NCBI GenBank assembly: GCA_947473305.1
Contig: CANJCB010000030.1
Span: 1 to 48,065 of the forward strand
Length of the DNA: 48,065 bases
Direction of reading: 5' to 3'
Origin: Rhodospirillales bacterium
Lineage (GTDB): Bacteria; Pseudomonadota; Alphaproteobacteria; ATCC43930; CGMCC-115725
Shown here piece by piece: positions 36,855 through 45,049 of this stretch. The notes under the pieces were generated by a model that saw nothing but the letters and a program-made list of their open reading frames with translations, was not told the DNA's origin and did no database searches. A program made the position numbers and the translations under genes. The stretch's first letter is position 1. Each line of letters begins with the position of its first letter.

Positions 36855-36951
36855 GCGGAAAACTCTAAAGAAAGTGCTTCCCTTCGGGCTCCGCGGGGAT
36901 TAGTTAGGTCACAGGAAAGCCGCCCGGCTTTCCTCACTCCGATATGCAAAA

Positions 36952-37803
36952 ATGGCGATGTCGAAACGAATCCCTCAGAACGAATGGGGCGCGATCGTTG
37001 CGCGCCGTGAGCAAGGCGAATCCGTGGCGTCTATCGCCAAGAGCTGTGATTGCAGCCCGCCGCTCATCTACAGCATCCTGAACCGCGTGAAAATCGACGC
37101 AGGCGAGGCCGCAATGGAAGAAAATGGCTCCGATATCGGTTCGCGTCCGGAGGAGCGTGCCGCTCCCGTGACCGAACTTCCACTCGCGGCGCCGCCGCCC
37201 GTGCGCCAGGCGCCGGAACCCCGCGCCGCGGCCGAGCCTCCGGCGGAACGTCCGGCCCCGCAGCATCAGCCCCAAAACAGCCAGAGTGGCCAGGGTGGGG
37301 GTCAAGGCGGCAACAATGCGCCTCGACTTTCGCTGCCGTCCCGTGACGGCGGCAACGGCGGCTCACCCCGTCTTGCGGCCGTTGGCAGCGAGCAGCGCCA
37401 GCCATCCCAATCCTATCAGCCGCGCGAGCAGCATCAGCAGCACCAGCAGCAAGCGCCCCGTGCTCAACAGTCCTATCAGCAGGACGCGAATGGGAATGGC
37501 GGCGGGCGTGTCGATCCGATGCCCTCGCAACGCGTCGAGAAGGAAAAGCCGATCGCGCTGACCGCTGGTCTCGATGCGGAGCTTCAACAGGATGTTGAGG
37601 GTGTGATCGCGGCCTTCCGCACCGCTTTCGATAAGGCGCTCGCCGAGCGTTCTACCGAGGCGCGGGAGACCCTGCTCAAGGCCTCGTCGGATCTGATGCG
37701 GGCCGGCGCGCGGACGACCATCGTGCTGGAACGTCTTGCCTCGGGTGGCAATCGGCAGTCCGCCAGACGCGATTTCGGTGGACAGCAGCGGGATCGGGCC
37801 TAA
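36952..37803 (+). CDS. Protein with N-terminal HTH and long Gln/Pro-rich disordered region
   Basis: The 283-residue product starts with a short HTH-like segment (WGAIVARREQGESVASIAKSCDCSPPLIYSILNRV, about 12-46), then an about 140-residue low-complexity region rich in Pro, Ala, Gly and Gln with runs such as HQQHQQQAPRAQQSYQQ, and a C-terminal helical bundle (about 200-265). The HTH suggests DNA binding, perhaps as a resolvase- or Rcs-like small module. No family name can be given. Start is ATG 36952; ATG 36958 is equally possible. It follows clpB after its terminator, so it has its own transcript. Confidence 0.78.
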   Translation: MAMSKRIPQNEWGAIVARREQGESVASIAKSCDCSPPLIYSILNRVKIDAGEAAMEENGSDIGSRPEERAAPVTELPLAAPPPVRQAPEPRAAAEPPAERPAPQHQPQNSQSGQGGGQGGNNAPRLSLPSRDGGNGGSPRLAAVGSEQRQPSQSYQPREQHQQHQQQAPRAQQSYQQDANGNGGGRVDPMPSQRVEKEKPIALTAGLDAELQQDVEGVIAAFRTAFDKALAERSTEARETLLKASSDLMRAGARTTIVLERLASGGNRQSARRDFGGQQRDRA

Positions 37804-37828
37804 GGCTTCTGAAACGGGAAGGCGGCGT

Positions 37829-39523
37829 TTACGCCGTCTTCGCCGCCTTCAATCCAAGCTCGGCGATCGTGCGTTCACGCATGACGAATTTCTGAATCTT
37901 GCCGGTTACCGTCATCGGGAATTCGTCCACGAAGCGGTAGTAGCGCGGGATCTTGTAATGGGCGATCTGCCCGTCGCAGAAGGCGCGGATGTCTTCTCCC
38001 GTCACCGTTTCGCCCGGCCGCAGCTTGACCCAGGCGCAAAGTTCCTCGCCATAACGGTCGTCCGGCACCCCGATGACCTGGACGTCCTGGATCTTGGGAT
38101 GCCGGTAGAGGAATTCCTCGATCTCCCGTGGATAGACATTCTCGCCGCCGCGGATGACCATGTCCTTGATGCGCCCGACGATGTTGCAATAGCCCTCCTC
38201 ATCGAGGGTGGCGAGGTCGCCGGTATGCATCCAGCCGGCCGGATCGATGGCCTCTGCCGTGCGCGCCTCGTCGTCCCAATAGCCCAGCATCACCGGATAG
38301 CCCCGGGTCAGTAATTCTCCGGGCGTGCCGGGCGGAACAATGCGGCCTTCGGCATCGACGATCTTTACTTCCACATGGGGATGGATGCGCCCGACCGTGC
38401 TGACCCGTCGTTCCAAGGGATCGGAGGTCGAGCTTTGAAAACTCACGGGGCTTGTCTCGGTCATGCCGTAGGCGATGGTGATCTCGCCGAGATTCATGGT
38501 GGCGACGGCGCGCTTCATGACCTCGATGGGGCAGGGCGAGCCGGCCATGATGCCGGTTCTGAGGCTTGAAAGATCAAAACGCTTGAAGTCGGGATGATCC
38601 ATCTCGGCGATGAACATGGTGGGAACGCCGTGAAGGCCGGTGCAACGCTCCTCCGCCACGGTTTCGAGGGTGGCCAAGGGGTCGAAGCCCTCTCCCGGAA
38701 AGACCATCGCCGCGCCATGGGTGACGCAGGCGAGATTGCCCAGGACCATGCCGAAGCAATGATAGAGCGGCACCGGGATACAGAGCCGATCCTCCGGCGT
38801 GAGCCGCATCGCCTCGCCGACGAAGAAGCCGTTGTTGAGGATATTGTGATGGGAAAGCGTGGCGCCCTTGGGGTGTCCCGTGGTTCCGCTGGTGAACTGG
38901 ATGTTGATGGCGTCGTCGAACTGGAGCCGCGCGCCGATTTCCTCCAGCCTCGCGGCTTTCCCTTCGCCGCCGCGCTCCATCAGATCCGAAAAGCGGAGCA
39001 TGCCGGGGAGCGCGTCCTTGCCCAGCGTCACTGCCCATTTGAGATGAGACAGGCGGCCCGCATCGAGCCTGCCCGGCGCCGACCGATCGAGTTCGGGCGC
39101 GAGCGAGCGGAGCATCGCCGTGTAGTCGGAGGTCTTGAACCTTTCGGCGAGGATCAGCGCCTTGCAGGTGACCTTGTTGAGCGCATAGTCGAGTTCAGTC
39201 ACCCGATAGGCCGGATTGATGTTGACCAGGATGAGGCCGGCTTTGGCGGTGGCGAATTGGGTCATGACCCATTCCGCGTTGTTGGGAGACCAGATGCCGA
39301 CCCGGTCGCCAGGTTCCAGGCCCAGGGCGAGCAGGCCCTTGGCGAGCCGGTCGATTTCCCGGTCGAGCTCCGCATAGGTGAAACGGAGGCCTTGGTGCCG
39401 GACAATAAGCGCGGGGCGGTCGGCCCAGCGCCGGGCCGCCTCGGTGAAGAAGCGGCCGATCGTTTCGCCGATCAAGGGCATGTCGCTCGCACCGTGAACA
39501 TAGCTCTGCCGCAAGGCGGTCAT
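37829..39523 (-). CDS. AMP-binding acyl-CoA synthetase
   Basis: An adenylate-forming enzyme that activates a carboxylic acid, probably a fatty acid, with ATP and CoA. The 564-residue product has the signature [19 protein letters not shown] (P-loop-like A3), the YGMTETSP motif (A5), the [23 protein letters not shown] region (A7) and [17 protein letters not shown] with catalytic Lys in [10 protein letters not shown] (A10). The N-terminus reads [26 protein letters not shown], usual for the medium/long-chain FadD3/FadD35-type group, and supports the ATG at 39523. It converges on the HTH/Gln-rich gene. Confidence 0.93.
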   Translation of the reverse strand: MTALRQSYVHGASDMPLIGETIGRFFTEAARRWADRPALIVRHQGLRFTYAELDREIDRLAKGLLALGLEPGDRVGIWSPNNAEWVMTQFATAKAGLILVNINPAYRVTELDYALNKVTCKALILAERFKTSDYTAMLRSLAPELDRSAPGRLDAGRLSHLKWAVTLGKDALPGMLRFSDLMERGGEGKAARLEEIGARLQFDDAINIQFTSGTTGHPKGATLSHHNILNNGFFVGEAMRLTPEDRLCIPVPLYHCFGMVLGNLACVTHGAAMVFPGEGFDPLATLETVAEERCTGLHGVPTMFIAEMDHPDFKRFDLSSLRTGIMAGSPCPIEVMKRAVATMNLGEITIAYGMTETSPVSFQSSTSDPLERRVSTVGRIHPHVEVKIVDAEGRIVPPGTPGELLTRGYPVMLGYWDDEARTAEAIDPAGWMHTGDLATLDEEGYCNIVGRIKDMVIRGGENVYPREIEEFLYRHPKIQDVQVIGVPDDRYGEELCAWVKLRPGETVTGEDIRAFCDGQIAHYKIPRYYRFVDEFPMTVTGKIQKFVMRERTIAELGLKAAKTA

Positions 39524-39607
39524 CGCGCGCTCCTCCGTTTATTTTGGGTCATCATACACCGCGGCGGGCGAGACGCGCCAACCTGTGGCCTCAGCCGCGA
39601 GTGCTTG

Positions 39608-39613
39608 CTATAA
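39608..39613 (+). promoter_or_regulatory. -10 element of the tRNA-Arg promoter
   Basis: CTATAA/TATAAC stands 12 bases before the mature tRNA 5' end, as expected for a strong -10. A clear -35 was not found; CTGTGG (39583-39588) is the nearest candidate. Confidence 0.45.
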
Positions 39614-39625
39614 CGGCGCTCATGC

Positions 39626-39702
39626 GTCCCCGTAGCTCAGCCGGATAGAGCAACGGTTTCCTAAACCGTAGGCCGCGTGTTCGAATCACGCCGGGGACGC
39701 CA
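39626..39702 (+). tRNA. tRNA-Arg (anticodon CCT)
   Basis: A 77-base cloverleaf reads: acceptor stem GTCCCCG / CGGGGAC, D arm with GCTC ... GAGC, anticodon arm ACGGT-TTCCTAA-ACCGT with anticodon CCT (reads AGG), a five-base variable region, T arm GCGTG-TTCGAAT-CACGC, discriminator G and encoded CCA. All stems pair perfectly. It stands at the junction between housekeeping genes and a restriction-type island, and tRNA 3' ends are common integration sites. Confidence 0.97.
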
Positions 39703-40039
39703 ATTATTTCAATAAGTTATGTATTATATTGGGGAAAATCATCAGGGATAATTCTGGCAGGCTAACGCCTAGGTTAACCTAATTGGGTGCCGGGGCTTTG
39801 GCTTGTGGTGCCAGCCCAGTTCGTGCGTGGAAGCGGAGTCGACCGCTGCGCGAGCGCAACCTCCGCGCATCACGAAATTGTGCAACCCGCTCAGGCATCC
39901 AATCCGGATGCAATTCGCGATTGGAGGATTCCAGGCCTTCAATGTAGCCGCTGCGTGACGGTTCAAACGCTAGGAAACATCGACATCTGGCTCGATCTTC
40001 AATAGATAACTGAGCAGAGCAAGCAGTGAAAAGGACCGA
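39703..40039. other. Non-coding junction between tRNA-Arg and hsdM
   Basis: No supportable gene in 337 bases; short frames on both strands lack ribosome sites and family patterns. The first 80 bases are AT-rich and contain the 12-base palindrome TAGGTTAACCTA (39770-39781). A weak inverted repeat CCAATC / GATTGG lies at 39899-39924. The last 60 bases hold the hsdM promoter. No integrase remnant is recognisable. Confidence 0.6.
39980..40008 (+). promoter_or_regulatory. Candidate promoter of the hsdM operon
   Basis: TCGACA (39980-39985, five of six to TTGACA), a 17-base spacer and TAGATA (40003-40008), 31 bases upstream of the hsdM start. An AAGGA ribosome site follows at about 40031. Confidence 0.45.
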
Positions 40040-42172
40040 ATGAGCGATCTGAACATTGGTAATTTTATCTGGAACATCGCCGACGATGTTCTGCGAGATG
40101 TCTACGTTCGCGGCAAATACCGGGATGTCATCCTGCCGATGACCGTCATTCGCCGCCTCGACGCCGTGCTTGAACCGACCAAGGACGCCGTCCTGGGCAT
40201 GAAGGAGCAATTGGACAAAGCAGGCATCGCGAATCAGCGCGCCGCACTGTGTCAGGCCTCAAAAGAAGCCTTCTACAACACCTCGCAGTTCCGACTTCGC
40301 GATCTTAGCGCGCGCGCGCGCCGCCAGCAGTTGAAGTCGGACTTCGAGGCCTACCTCGACGGCTTCTCCCCGAACGTCCAGGAGGTGCTCGATAAGTTCA
40401 AGTTCCGCAATCAGATTCCGACGCTTGTCGAAGCGGACACGCTGGGCTTCCTGATCGAAAAATTCCTCGACCCGTCGGTCAATCTCAGCCCCAAGCCAGT
40501 CCTGCACCAGGATGGCAGCGTGCGCTTGTCGGGGCTCGACAACCATTCCATGGGTACAATTTTCGAAGAGCTGATTAGGCGATTCAATGAGGAAAACAAC
40601 GAGGAGGCCGGCGAGCACTTCACTCCGCGAGACGTGGTGGAACTTATGGCTTGCCTGATCTTCATGCCGATCGCGGACGAAATTCAGTCCGGCACCTACC
40701 TTGTGTACGACGGTGCGTGCGGCACGGGCGGTATGCTCACGGTCGCGGAAGGGACACTGGTCAAGCTAGCGGCCGACCATGGCAAAGACGTCTCCGTCCA
40801 CCTCTATGGACAGGAGGTCAATCCGGAGACCTTCGCGATCAGTAAGGCTGACCTCATCCTCAAAGGGGAAGGCGCAGAAGCCGAGAACATGAAGTACGGA
40901 TCAACCCTGTCCAGCGATGCCTTCCCATCGGGGGAGTTCGATTTCATGTTGTCGAACCCGCCCTACGGCAAGAGCTGGAAATCGGACCTCGATCGGCTTG
41001 GTGGCAAGAAGGACATCGCCGACCCGCGGTTTGTGATCGAACACGGTGGCGATCCCGAATACAGCCTTATCACGCGCTCCAGCGATGGCCAGATGGTGTT
41101 TCTGGCGAACATGCTAAGCAAGATGAAGAAAGCTACCAAGGTCGGTAGCCGCATCGCCGAGGTCCACAATGGCTCATCACTCTTTACGGGCGATGCGGGA
41201 TCGGGCGAAAGCAATGTGCGGCGCTGGGTAATAGAGAACGATTGGCTTGAGGCCATTATCGCGCTGCCGCTGAACATCTTCTACAACACCGGCATCGCGA
41301 CCTACATCTGGGTGCTGAGCAATCGCAAGGCGCCATCCCGTAAGTGCAAGGTCCAGCTGATCGACGCAACGGCGTGGTCCAAGCCGCTGCGAAAGAACCT
41401 CGGTAAGAAGAACTGCGTTCTCGAGCCGGACGACATCAAGCGTATCTACGATAGCTTCATCAACAGCGAGGAAAGCGAGCAGTCGAAGATCTTCCCCAAC
41501 GATGCCTTCGGTTACTGGAAGGTGACGGTGGAACGGCCGTTACGCCTAAAAGTTGAACTATCGGCGAGCGCGCTGCGCCGCTTCGCCAAGGCGTGCGCGG
41601 AAGCTGCGGAAGATCCTCTCGTCGGCGTTGTGGATGCGGTCATCGAACGGCTCGGCGAACGGCCCCATTTCGATTTCAACCGCTTCCTTCAAGAAGCCGA
41701 AACTGCGGCGAGCAAGCGGGGCGTCCGCATGACGGCAAAACGCCAGAAGCTCCTCATGGATGGGCTCGGCATCAAGGACGCTGGAGCGGAACCGCTCATC
41801 AAGAGAGTGTCCAAGATCAAGCCGGGCGCCGATGCCGAGTCCGATGCGCTCTATGGCAGCTACCACAAGCCCCATGGCGGCAAGCCGGCCATTGTCGAGT
41901 ACGAGTCGGACACGGAGTTGAGGGACACCGAGCAGGTGCCGTTTTTGGAAAATGGGGGCGTTGAGGCATTCTTCCGCCGAGAGGTCCTGCCCCATGCGGC
42001 TGACGCCTGGATCGATTCGTCGAAGACCGTCATCGGCTACGAAATCTCCTTTACGCGGCACTTCTACAAGCCGCAGCCGCTGCGAACGCTCCAGGAGATT
42101 GAGGCAGACATCCGGGCGCTGGAGCAAGAAACCGAAGGTCTTCTTGAAGACGTGCTGAAGGGGGGCCACTGA
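40040..42172 (+). CDS. hsdM: Type I restriction-modification methyltransferase subunit HsdM
   Basis: HsdM methylates adenine N6 in the target chosen by HsdS, protecting host DNA. The 710-residue product has the HsdM N-terminal helical domain ([20 protein letters not shown] ... [15 protein letters not shown]), the pre-catalytic [16 protein letters not shown]-binding motif [10 protein letters not shown] (224-232), and catalytic motif IV NPPY (306-309), followed by an extended C-terminus (about 480-710) ending in a coiled-coil-like [14 protein letters not shown]. It is longer than the roughly 500-residue minimal HsdM. First gene of the operon; DUF262 begins 2 bases after its stop. Confidence 0.95.
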   Translation: MSDLNIGNFIWNIADDVLRDVYVRGKYRDVILPMTVIRRLDAVLEPTKDAVLGMKEQLDKAGIANQRAALCQASKEAFYNTSQFRLRDLSARARRQQLKSDFEAYLDGFSPNVQEVLDKFKFRNQIPTLVEADTLGFLIEKFLDPSVNLSPKPVLHQDGSVRLSGLDNHSMGTIFEELIRRFNEENNEEAGEHFTPRDVVELMACLIFMPIADEIQSGTYLVYDGACGTGGMLTVAEGTLVKLAADHGKDVSVHLYGQEVNPETFAISKADLILKGEGAEAENMKYGSTLSSDAFPSGEFDFMLSNPPYGKSWKSDLDRLGGKKDIADPRFVIEHGGDPEYSLITRSSDGQMVFLANMLSKMKKATKVGSRIAEVHNGSSLFTGDAGSGESNVRRWVIENDWLEAIIALPLNIFYNTGIATYIWVLSNRKAPSRKCKVQLIDATAWSKPLRKNLGKKNCVLEPDDIKRIYDSFINSEESEQSKIFPNDAFGYWKVTVERPLRLKVELSASALRRFAKACAEAAEDPLVGVVDAVIERLGERPHFDFNRFLQEAETAASKRGVRMTAKRQKLLMDGLGIKDAGAEPLIKRVSKIKPGADAESDALYGSYHKPHGGKPAIVEYESDTELRDTEQVPFLENGGVEAFFRREVLPHAADAWIDSSKTVIGYEISFTRHFYKPQPLRTLQEIEADIRALEQETEGLLEDVLKGGH

Positions 42173-42174
42173 GC

Positions 42175-43971
42175 ATGGCTACTCAACGCTACTCCGTCAC
42201 CCCCCATCCGATTGAAACCCTGCTCACCTGGGTGAAGTCTGGCGAGATCGCAATTCCGGAGATCCAACGCCCTTTCGTGTGGGATGCGACGAAGGTCCGG
42301 AACCTTTTGGATTCGCTCTATCAGGGCTATCCGGTGGGCTATCTGATCGCATGGCGGAATCCGTCGGTGCGCCTGAAGGACGGGTCCTCATCGTCAGGCA
42401 AGCGCATCCTGATCGATGGCCAGCAACGGGTGACAGCGCTGATGGCGGCGCTGCTCGGTCGAGAGGTTCTGACCAAAGACTACGAAACCGTCCGGATCCG
42501 CATCGCCTTTCACCCCGTGGACGAGAAGTTCGAGGTTTCGAACCCCGCCATCCAGAAAGACGTCGCGTGGATTCCCGATCTAGCGGAGGTCTTCGCGCCG
42601 GACGCTAGCCTGACGAAGCTGACGCGCGACTATGCGACCCGGAACCCAACCGTCGATCAAGACGAAGTGTCCATCGTCCTCGAACGGGTGCGCAAGATCA
42701 TCAACAATCATGTCGGCTTCATCGAGCTGGCCGAAGACCTCGACATCGAGACGGTGACCGAGATCTTCATCCGAGTGAATTCGGCCGGCGCATCGCTCAG
42801 CCAGGCGGATTTCGCCATGTCGAAAATCGCGGCGAACGATACCTATGGCGGCAACATGCTGCGCAAGGCGATCGACTATTTTTGTCACCTTGCCGTCGCG
42901 CCGGAGTTCCTGCCCCGCATCGAGAAGGGCGACAAGGCCTTCGCAGCATCCGAGTTCCTGCCGAAGATGCGCTGGTTGAAGGACGTAAATGACGACCTCT
43001 ACGACCCGTCCTACACCGACATGCTTCGCGTGGCATTCACGTCGGAGTTCCGTAGGGGCAAGCTCCAAGACCTCGTTGCACTGTTGTCGGGCCGGAACTT
43101 CGAGACGAAGCAGTATGAGGAAACGGTCGCCGAGGAAGCCTTCGCCCGCCTGAAGACCGGCGTGCTGAACTTCATCAACAAGACGCATTTCGACAGGTTG
43201 ACGATGACCCTGCGCTCCGGAGGCTTCGTTACTTCAGGACTTATCCGCAGCCAGAACGCCATCAACTTCGCCTATATCCTCTACCTGCGCGGCCGCACCG
43301 ATGGGATGCCCGCCGCCGACATCGAGCGTCTCGTCCGGCGTTGGTACGTCATGTCGCTCCTGCGAGGGCGCTATTCGGGCAGCCCCGAGACGGCCTTTGA
43401 TTTTGATATCCGCCAGATCGAGTCACGCGGCCTTGCCGCTTACACGGATGCGGTGATCGACGCCGAACTGCCGGAGAGCTTCTGGACCACGCTGCTGCCG
43501 CAGGAGATGGACACGTCGTCGGCCTCGAGCCCCTACTTCCTCGTCTATCAGGCGGCGCAAGTGAAACTCGGCGATCTCGGGTTTCTGTCGAGGGACATCA
43601 CGGTGCGAGACCTGCTGCTGAACCGAAGCGACGTGCATCACGTCTACCCGCGCAATTACCTGAAGGGCCAGGGTCTGACGCGCGGCCGCTACAACCAGAT
43701 CGCCAACTTCGTAGTCGCGCAAAGCGAGATCAACATCGGCATCGGGGACCGCGATCCGAAGGCATATTTCGCCGAACTGGCGGACCAGTGCAACGGCGGC
43801 ATTCGGAAGTATGGCGGTATCACTGCGAATGACGAGATGCGCTCTAACCTGCGCATCAGCTGCCTGCCGGAGTGCCTTCTCGACGGCGAAGTCCCACCGT
43901 TCGATGATTTTCTCGAACAGCGGCGCAAGCTGATGGCCCAGAAGATCAAGACCTATTTCGAAGGCCTTTGA
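42175..43971 (+). CDS. GmrSD-like DUF262 protein with C-terminal HNH-type motif
   Basis: The 598-residue protein has the DUF262 (GmrS) signature near its start, [11 protein letters not shown] (27-37) and ILIDGQQR (78-85), the latter being the nucleotide-binding/hydrolysing motif, a long helical middle, and near the C-terminus [13 protein letters not shown] (486-498) followed by an Asn-rich [16 protein letters not shown], the H-x-x-P...N layout of DUF1524/HNH nuclease domains. GmrSD enzymes are type IV restriction enzymes that cut glucosylated hydroxymethylcytosine DNA. Here it lies inside a type I operon, between hsdM and the remaining genes. Target preference cannot be read from sequence. 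Confidence 0.88.
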   Translation: MATQRYSVTPHPIETLLTWVKSGEIAIPEIQRPFVWDATKVRNLLDSLYQGYPVGYLIAWRNPSVRLKDGSSSSGKRILIDGQQRVTALMAALLGREVLTKDYETVRIRIAFHPVDEKFEVSNPAIQKDVAWIPDLAEVFAPDASLTKLTRDYATRNPTVDQDEVSIVLERVRKIINNHVGFIELAEDLDIETVTEIFIRVNSAGASLSQADFAMSKIAANDTYGGNMLRKAIDYFCHLAVAPEFLPRIEKGDKAFAASEFLPKMRWLKDVNDDLYDPSYTDMLRVAFTSEFRRGKLQDLVALLSGRNFETKQYEETVAEEAFARLKTGVLNFINKTHFDRLTMTLRSGGFVTSGLIRSQNAINFAYILYLRGRTDGMPAADIERLVRRWYVMSLLRGRYSGSPETAFDFDIRQIESRGLAAYTDAVIDAELPESFWTTLLPQEMDTSSASSPYFLVYQAAQVKLGDLGFLSRDITVRDLLLNRSDVHHVYPRNYLKGQGLTRGRYNQIANFVVAQSEINIGIGDRDPKAYFAELADQCNGGIRKYGGITANDEMRSNLRISCLPECLLDGEVPPFDDFLEQRRKLMAQKIKTYFEGL

Positions 43972-44014
43972 GAATGATGTCGGGGACACGCAAACGCAAG
44001 TGGAGGGGCGAGAA

Positions 44015-45049
44015 ATGGCTGAACGGGACGATCTTCTCGCGTCGATAGTTGCAACAACTGCCGACTATCGTGAGGGTGACCTGCCTGCTCCGACCCCGGA
44101 GCACGTCGAACGCTGGATCAACCAGTTCGACGCGGCGGTGCAGCTCCCGATCCTGCGCGAGATGGATCACGTCCTCAAGCAGACCTACTTCTCACGGAAA
44201 GGGACGCGAAAGTTCCTGGCCGGGCTGTTCCAGACCGAAAAGCTGGTTGGCGAGGACCCATGCGCCTTCTGGAAAGGCGCGAAGTTCCTTGACATTCAGG
44301 GCGGCGGCGCCAGCCAGAAGGAGATGCTCGCGCTGTTCAGCAAGGTGCTGGAGAAACAGTGCGGGCTTGAAGCTGCCGATTGTGGTGAAGCTCCCCACGC
44401 CTTCGTCTATCTGGATGACGCCATCTTCACCGGGAACCGTGTCAGGCGCGATCTCGAAACATGGATCGCTGAGCAGGCTCCGGCCGAAGCGAAAGTGCAC
44501 GTTGTTACGATCGCGCTGCATAGCGGCGGCCAATATTACGCGAACGGCAAAATCAAAGAAGCCGCGAAGACTGCCGGCAAGAACATCGACCTGACGTGGT
44601 GGCGCGCGATCGAGCTGGAAGACAGAAGGGCCCACACGACGACGTCCGATGTTCTTCGGCCGGTTGCGATCCCCGACGATGAAGGAGTCAGGGCCTACGT
44701 GGCGGGGATGCGCTATCCGCCGAATTTGCGCACCGCAGGTCATGTGGGCGGAAATGGTATCTTCTCCAGCGACGCCGGCCGCCAGCTCGTGGAAGAGGAA
44801 TTCCTGAAGGCGGGCGTGCGCATCCGGCAAATGTGCCCGCATCTGAATCAGTACCAGAGGCCGTTGGGCAACATTGTCCTCGACACGCTTGGCTTCGGTT
44901 CGATGATCGTCACCTTCCGGAACTGCCCGAACAACGCGCCTCTCGTACTCTGGGCCGGCGATCCCTGGCATCCCCTTTTTCTGCGCACAACCAACAGCGA
45001 CACGTCGATGAAGCGCTTTATGGCGATGCTGGCGAAGGACGTGGTCTGA
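44015..45049 (+). CDS. Phosphoribosyltransferase-fold protein of conflict-system type
   Basis: The 344-residue protein has one clear motif, VYLDDAIFTGNRV (about 131-143), matching the PRPP-binding loop of type I phosphoribosyltransferases (four hydrophobics, two acids, x3, T-G). An N-terminal helical region (HVERWINQFD, MDHVLKQTYF) and a C-terminal half with WAGDPWHPLFLRT are unfamiliar but resemble PRTase-like proteins that occur in defence loci. Substrate is unknown; a base-exchange or nucleotide-salvage reaction is only inference. ATG 44015 follows GGAGGGG. Its TGA overlaps the start of the NADAR-HsdS gene by one base, so the two are coupled. Confidence 0.72.
   Translation: MAERDDLLASIVATTADYREGDLPAPTPEHVERWINQFDAAVQLPILREMDHVLKQTYFSRKGTRKFLAGLFQTEKLVGEDPCAFWKGAKFLDIQGGGASQKEMLALFSKVLEKQCGLEAADCGEAPHAFVYLDDAIFTGNRVRRDLETWIAEQAPAEAKVHVVTIALHSGGQYYANGKIKEAAKTAGKNIDLTWWRAIELEDRRAHTTTSDVLRPVAIPDDEGVRAYVAGMRYPPNLRTAGHVGGNGIFSSDAGRQLVEEEFLKAGVRIRQMCPHLNQYQRPLGNIVLDTLGFGSMIVTFRNCPNNAPLVLWAGDPWHPLFLRTTNSDTSMKRFMAMLAKDVV

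Noticed and set aside
37818-37841. 10-bp imperfect hairpin between the HTH/Gln-rich gene and the acyl-CoA synthetase gene as a terminator
   Set aside because: It has a G-T mismatch, overlaps the synthetase stop, and lacks a T tract on either strand.
39787-40005. 72-codon frame between the tRNA and hsdM
   Set aside because: No ribosome binding site, no family pattern, and it overlaps the hsdM promoter region.
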